NCBI GenBank assembly: GCA_007129635.1
Contig: SKVE01000215.1
Coordinates: 1-9,575, forward strand
DNA from: Planctomycetaceae bacterium
GTDB lineage: Bacteria; Planctomycetota; Planctomycetia; Pirellulales; Pirellulaceae
Length of the DNA stretch: 9,575 nt
Direction: 5' to 3'
The number at the start of each line of letters is the position of its first letter. Position 1 is the first letter of the stretch. This document shows positions 7,331 to 9,575 of the stretch, in pieces. Both the position numbers and the translations under genes were made by a program. The notes under the pieces were generated by a model, which saw only the letters and a list, made by a program, of their open reading frames with translations, made no database searches and was not told where the DNA came from.

Positions 7331-7489
7331 ATGACGGCGTCGTTCGGAATTTTCAGGGCAGGGACGCAATCCAAAAGAACGGGTGCGGCTTCTCTCGAGA
7401 CGCCGAATCGTCACAGCGATGGCTGGCCCGGTCCCGACACCGAGCAGGGACTGCGAACAATATTTGTCACCGTTGCCGTGGTATGGTAA
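7331..7489 (+). CDS. Possible 52-aa small ORF, unknown
   Basis: ATG at 7331 is preceded immediately by the purine-rich GAGGGGAAGG, a strong Shine-Dalgarno-like run, and the frame stays open for 52 codons to TAA at 7487. The product begins MTASFGIFRAGTQSKRTG and ends LRTIFVTVAVVW. It resembles nothing I recognise, has no domain signature, and could be chance in GC-rich DNA. It overlaps the putative promoter of the next gene, which argues against it. Confidence 0.18.
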   Translation: MTASFGIFRAGTQSKRTGAASLETPNRHSDGWPGPDTEQGLRTIFVTVAVVW

Positions 7490-7492
7490 CCT
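7464..7492 (+). promoter_or_regulatory. Possible promoter of the DUF6210-like gene
   Basis: TTGTCA (7464-7469, 5/6 to the -35 consensus) lies 17 bp before TAACCT (7487-7492, 3/6 to the -10 consensus). The predicted start near 7499 is about 45 nt upstream of the ATG at 7544. The -10 box is weak. Confidence 0.28.
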
Positions 7493-7543
7493 ACAGTTCG
7501 GCCGGCTGGGCGACGGTCGTCCAAACCCTTCGTTGGAGAACCG

Positions 7544-7966
7544 ATGACCAAAGATACCACCGTGCTTCTGTACGAGCTTGAAAGCTTGGCCTTGATCGTT
7601 CCGGCGTCAAGTCAGATTGTCTATCGAAATCAGACCGGTGGACATGCCTGCCTCCCGTCACAGATCGAGGGCTATCTTATTCCCTTTGCCGGTGCGCATA
7701 GCGGCAAGTGCGAACGTCTGTTCGCGCACTTCACCGGCCCAAAATGGGGCGGATGGTGTGCGGAATTCATTGATGCGGAGACCGCGAATGTAATCGATAG
7801 CATCCTTGCTGACGCGCCCGGTCGAGATCAAGTGCGCGTTGACCGCACGAAGCTGAACGTCTCCTGGGAGGCGTGGGTGCATGTGAGAATTGAAGGTCCA
7901 TTGCTTGGGCTGCTGGAGCATGATGTGCCGAGCGAGGCAATCCTCACTTGGCCCAACAGCGACTAA
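7544..7966 (+). CDS. DUF6210-like hypothetical protein
   Basis: A 140-aa, probably cytosolic protein without signal peptide or membrane segment. GGAG (7534-7537 region) lies 5-6 nt before the ATG, supporting the start. Visible features are a hydrophobic N-terminal strand (ALIVPASSQIVY, about 16-27), the motif YRNQTGGHACLP (about 27-38), EGYLIPFAG (about 42-50), a tryptophan/glycine patch GPKWGGWC (about 65-72), and a C-terminus SWEAWVHVRIEG followed by AILTWPNSD. The NQTGG, EAWV and ILTW-NSD pieces agree with what I remember of the uncharacterised DUF6210 family; this is from memory, not a search. The family has no established function. It stands alone, with gene-poor DNA on both sides, as expected of a small accessory gene. 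Confidence 0.8.
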   Translation: MTKDTTVLLYELESLALIVPASSQIVYRNQTGGHACLPSQIEGYLIPFAGAHSGKCERLFAHFTGPKWGGWCAEFIDAETANVIDSILADAPGRDQVRVDRTKLNVSWEAWVHVRIEGPLLGLLEHDVPSEAILTWPNSD

Positions 7967-8496
7967 GTTCGTTGTTTGTTCGTGCTGAGTTTGTTGGGGT
8001 TGTTCGTCGAATTCTCGTCCGTGGTTGCTCCCGTACCACGTAGCTACTCACATTCCGCACCCCAGAATTCAAGTTGAAGGTGACAAGATACCCGGGCACT
8101 CGGCCTAGAAACCACCACCCGGAGCGCCGACTACATCCAACGGTACCGCGACAACACCCAGACGCTGAGCGATTCGCTGGAGATGATCCAGAAGACAGCG
8201 ACCACTACGCACAAATCGAGTCCTTGACGTTCTCCTGGATGACCTACGACGAGGCGGAGACCATCATTCGCCGCGTCCTGGCCGGTGAATTCGACCATGT
8301 GAAGTACGGCACGGTCGCCCGGAATCGGCTTCAGACGCCGGAGCAACACGGCCGCTGCCATCTGTGCGCATGACGACCGAGCCGTGACCGTCAACGACAA
8401 TCGCCTGCCGAAGCCATCTCCTGGGAGTTCTCGCAGTTCTACCAGCAGGTCAGCGTTTCAGTGCCGATGTAACTACTTCATTTTGCGGAGGGAGCA
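7967..8496. other. Gene-poor region, 530 bp, with coding remnants
   Basis: No intact gene that I trust. A 6-bp stem (CGTGGT 8020-8025 with ACCACG 8035-8040, 9-nt loop) lies about 50 bp past the DUF6210-like stop and may be a weak terminator, though no T tract follows. From about 8084 to 8472 there are remnants of coding sequence in two frames, described separately. Confidence 0.6.
8084..8472 (+). pseudogene. Decayed coding remnant of unknown identity
   Basis: Protein-like sequence appears in pieces. In one frame 8084-8227 reads QDTRALGLETTTRSADYIQR and continues with YRDNTQTLSDSLEMIQKT, stopping at TGA 8225. In a second frame ESLTFSWMTYDEAETIIRR continues with VLAGEFDHVKYGTVARNRL from about 8215 to a TGA at 8371. 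After that stop the same frame resumes with SPAEAISWEFSQFYQQ and VSVSVPM before TAA at 8470. The amphipathic, codon-regular pieces look like one ancestral gene broken by a frameshift near 8200-8215 and one in-frame stop. No usable start or ribosome site was found for the first piece; an ATG at 8074 opens only the second frame, where the upstream translation is Pro/Arg-rich and unconvincing. I do not recognise the family. Confidence 0.4.
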
Positions 8497-8913
8497 ATGC
8501 TGTCAACAAATGCTATTCTGGCGCTTCAGCGATTCGAATTGCGGAAGCAACCGCAACAGCCACGCTTTGCCGTGGTACAGAGTGTCGGTCGGAGGCGAGG
8601 TGTCGTGTCTTTCCTGCTTACCTTGCTCGGTCTTGACACCACCACGTCCCTGACCGTAACGCCGACCAGTGTCCAATGCCGCTCCGCTAGTCTATTTGGG
8701 GAACGGCATCACTTCATTCCCCTGAACCGCATTGCGGTGCTTTGTGCCGGGTTTCACAGACCTCTGAAGCCACTGGTTTACGCAGTTTTCGTCCTGTTTC
8801 TTGGCATGATGACAGCCTTTGGGGTGGGCCACCCATTTCTGTTGCATTCCAGCCTAATGTCATCGAGGGAGTTCCGGTCGATCTGGCAAAGGCACGGGAT
8901 GCGATTGTCGTGA
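8497..8913 (+). CDS. N-terminal part of a frameshifted membrane protein gene
   Basis: A 138-codon frame with a good ribosome site (GCGGAGGGAGCA directly before the ATG). The first 110 or so residues look genuine: LALQRFELRKQPQQPRFAVV, a short hydrophobic stretch (VVSFLLTLLGLDTTTSLTVT), a polar strand ending HHFIPLNRIAVLCAGFHRPL, then a membrane helix (PLVYAVFVLFLGMMTAFGVG, about 92-111). After about 8832 the sequence loses protein character (PFLLHSSLMSSREF), while the -1/+2 frame becomes convincingly coding. The pattern fits a family I recall from planctomycetes and proteobacteria: N-terminal FAVVQSIGRRRG, a VIPL strand, one or two membrane helices, then a FKRSVIEG-type motif. On that reading the second helix and the link to the tail are missing, pointing to an internal deletion with a frameshift. 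The 138-aa product, if made, would be truncated. Confidence 0.6.
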   Translation: MLSTNAILALQRFELRKQPQQPRFAVVQSVGRRRGVVSFLLTLLGLDTTTSLTVTPTSVQCRSASLFGERHHFIPLNRIAVLCAGFHRPLKPLVYAVFVLFLGMMTAFGVGHPFLLHSSLMSSREFRSIWQRHGMRLS

Positions 8914-9233
8914 TCTCCGATCTGCTTCAGTCAAAGGATTCCGAAGACATCGCCGCACCGAGCGAGAGCTGGCAAGCTCCTCCGCCGATTCCGCAGCAGA
9001 AATCTTCCCCGGCAGTACCGGAGACACAACCGTCCGTATCCGTGGAGGAGATCGACTCGGAGAAACTGGCCAAGGCACAGTTCGAACGAGCCCGTCAGCT
9101 CGCGCATGACGGAGATCGCGAGGGGGCGATTAGCGTACTGCAAGACATTCTTCGGAACTTTCCCGGCACGCAAGCCGCCGAGATTGCGAAAAAGAATTTG
9201 GGCAAAACCCACGGTCATACACCGCCCGCGTAG
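8742..9233 (+). pseudogene. C-terminal part of the same gene, TPR-like tail
   Basis: This frame opens formally at ATG 8742, but its first 30 codons are a shadow of the membrane helix in the other frame. Real-looking protein starts near 8832 with PISVAFQPNVIEGVPVDLAK, continuing ARDAIVVISDLL, which resembles the conserved end of the family's cytosolic domain. A low-complexity Pro/Ser linker follows (QAPPPIPQQKSSPAVPETQP). The tail EIDSEKLAKAQFERARQLAH, then DGDREGAISVLQDILRNFPG, is one TPR-like helix pair (A-x3-A and G-x2-x-A-I spacing), ending GKTHGHTPPA at TAG 9231. There is no ribosome site at 8742, so separate translation is unlikely. It is best read as the 3' half of the gene that starts at 8497. 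A base-call error would restore a frame but not the missing second membrane helix. Confidence 0.55.
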
Positions 9234-9265
9234 TTGTGATCTTCTGGGGAATAGGCTAGGGTCAC

Positions 9266-9388
9266 ATGGCGTTGGTGTGGACCGGACGAGGACGGGCGGT
9301 GCCCAAGGTGGTTCCACGACGGGGCAGCGTGGTGCATCGGGAGTTGGTGGAGAAGGTGCCGAGTGGGTTTGGAGGGAACGACGAATGA
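9266..9388 (+). CDS. Possible 40-aa leader ORF overlapping the next gene by ATGA
   Basis: ATG at 9266 (AGGG 4 nt upstream) opens a 40-codon frame. The product begins MALVWTGRGRAVPKVVPRRG and ends VEKVPSGFGGNDE. Its TGA stop (9386-9388) overlaps the ATG of the next gene (9385) as ATGA, the arrangement typical of translationally coupled genes, and that gene's ribosome site GGAGGG (9371-9376) lies inside it. The peptide is very basic and resembles no family I know. Chance occurrence is possible in such GC-rich sequence. Confidence 0.3.
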   Translation: MALVWTGRGRAVPKVVPRRGSVVHRELVEKVPSGFGGNDE

Positions 9389-9575
9389 CGAGCGAGCAGG
9401 GCTTCGACAAGGACGACTACAGCGAGCATTTTAACGAACCGTCGTTGTGGGCCAAACTCAGCCACGGCGCATTGGACGCCGGACTCGATGCGGACGCTCA
9501 AGCGGAATTAGTTGCTCTCTTGAGCCGCCGACTTGCCGAGCGCGGGCGGGAGCGTGTGGCCGCCACAGTGGCCCA
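9385..9575 (+). CDS. Partial hypothetical protein, cut by the right edge
   Basis: GGAGGG (9371-9376) lies 8 nt before the ATG at 9385, and the frame stays open for 63 codons to the end of the window. The visible N-terminus starts MTSEQGFDKDDYSEHFNEPS, then LWAKLSHGALDAGLDADAQA and ELVALLSRRLAERGRERVAA. It has no signal peptide; it is acidic at first, then predicted helical with regularly spaced Leu and Ala. The DYSEHFNEPSLWAKL segment loosely recalls the start of DUF1232/YkvA-type proteins, but the sequence after it does not follow that pattern, so I assign no family. Confidence 0.6.
   Translation, partial: MTSEQGFDKDDYSEHFNEPSLWAKLSHGALDAGLDADAQAELVALLSRRLAERGRERVAATVA

Larger units (their letters stand above)
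7177..7543. other. Intergenic region, 367 bp, with repeats and a possible small ORF
   Basis: No recognised gene. It holds a REP-like palindrome at 7206-7239, a tandem 11-bp duplication at 7258-7279, a 14-bp motif also found inverted near 4611, a possible 52-aa ORF at 7331-7489, and a possible promoter for the downstream DUF6210-like gene. No clear Rho-independent terminator with a T tract follows the POTRA gene; the REP-like hairpin 29 bp past its stop may do that job. Confidence 0.7.

Noticed and set aside
8371..8373. Selenocysteine recoding of the in-frame TGA after CHLCA
   Set aside because: There is no obvious SECIS hairpin and the upstream frame also appears broken, so an ordinary nonsense mutation in a remnant is simpler.
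8818..8824. Programmed -1 frameshift at TTTGGGG joining the two halves of the broken gene
   Set aside because: The heptamer is not in the register needed for tandem slippage from the upstream frame, and the likely missing helix favours deletion.

Overview
The window looks like a chromosomal segment of a planctomycete, probably Pirellulales-like. This is inferred from the protein families, not from any rRNA or marker gene. The main pointers are a secreted LamG protein fused to a hydrazine-synthase-alpha-like diheme cytochrome module, a secreted single-cysteine redoxin, a periplasmic POTRA protein, moderately high GC and roomy intergenic DNA with REP-like palindromes.

Layout. Positions 1-136 are a tandem array of a 19-bp unit that runs in from the left edge. 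Two hairpins follow (170-198 and 231-249). The second lies just past the end of a minus-strand redoxin gene (263-787) and is its likely terminator. Upstream on the same strand is the largest gene (990-4484), which encodes a 1164-aa exported protein: LamG-like domain, helical linker, beta-propeller/HZS-alpha-like core and two CXXCH haem motifs. The redoxin is in the same orientation 202 bp downstream and has a good promoter of its own (929-957). A 268-bp divergent promoter region (4485-4752) separates this pair from a plus-strand gene (4753-7176). That gene encodes an 807-aa exported protein with three POTRA-like repeats and, unlike BamA, no visible outer-membrane barrel.

The right third is an accessory, partly decayed region. 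It holds a REP-like palindrome and short repeats (7205-7286), a DUF6210-like gene (7544-7966), a stretch with remnants of coding sequence in shifted frames (8084-8472), and a membrane/TPR gene split between two frames (8497-9233). At the right edge a possible 40-aa ORF overlaps by ATGA the start of a gene that runs off the window.

How the genes may work together. The three left-hand genes all encode exported proteins and lie around one divergent control region, so a shared envelope function (redox chemistry on c-type haems plus a POTRA scaffold) is a reasonable hypothesis. Nothing in the sequence proves it. The right-hand genes show no clear functional link to them.
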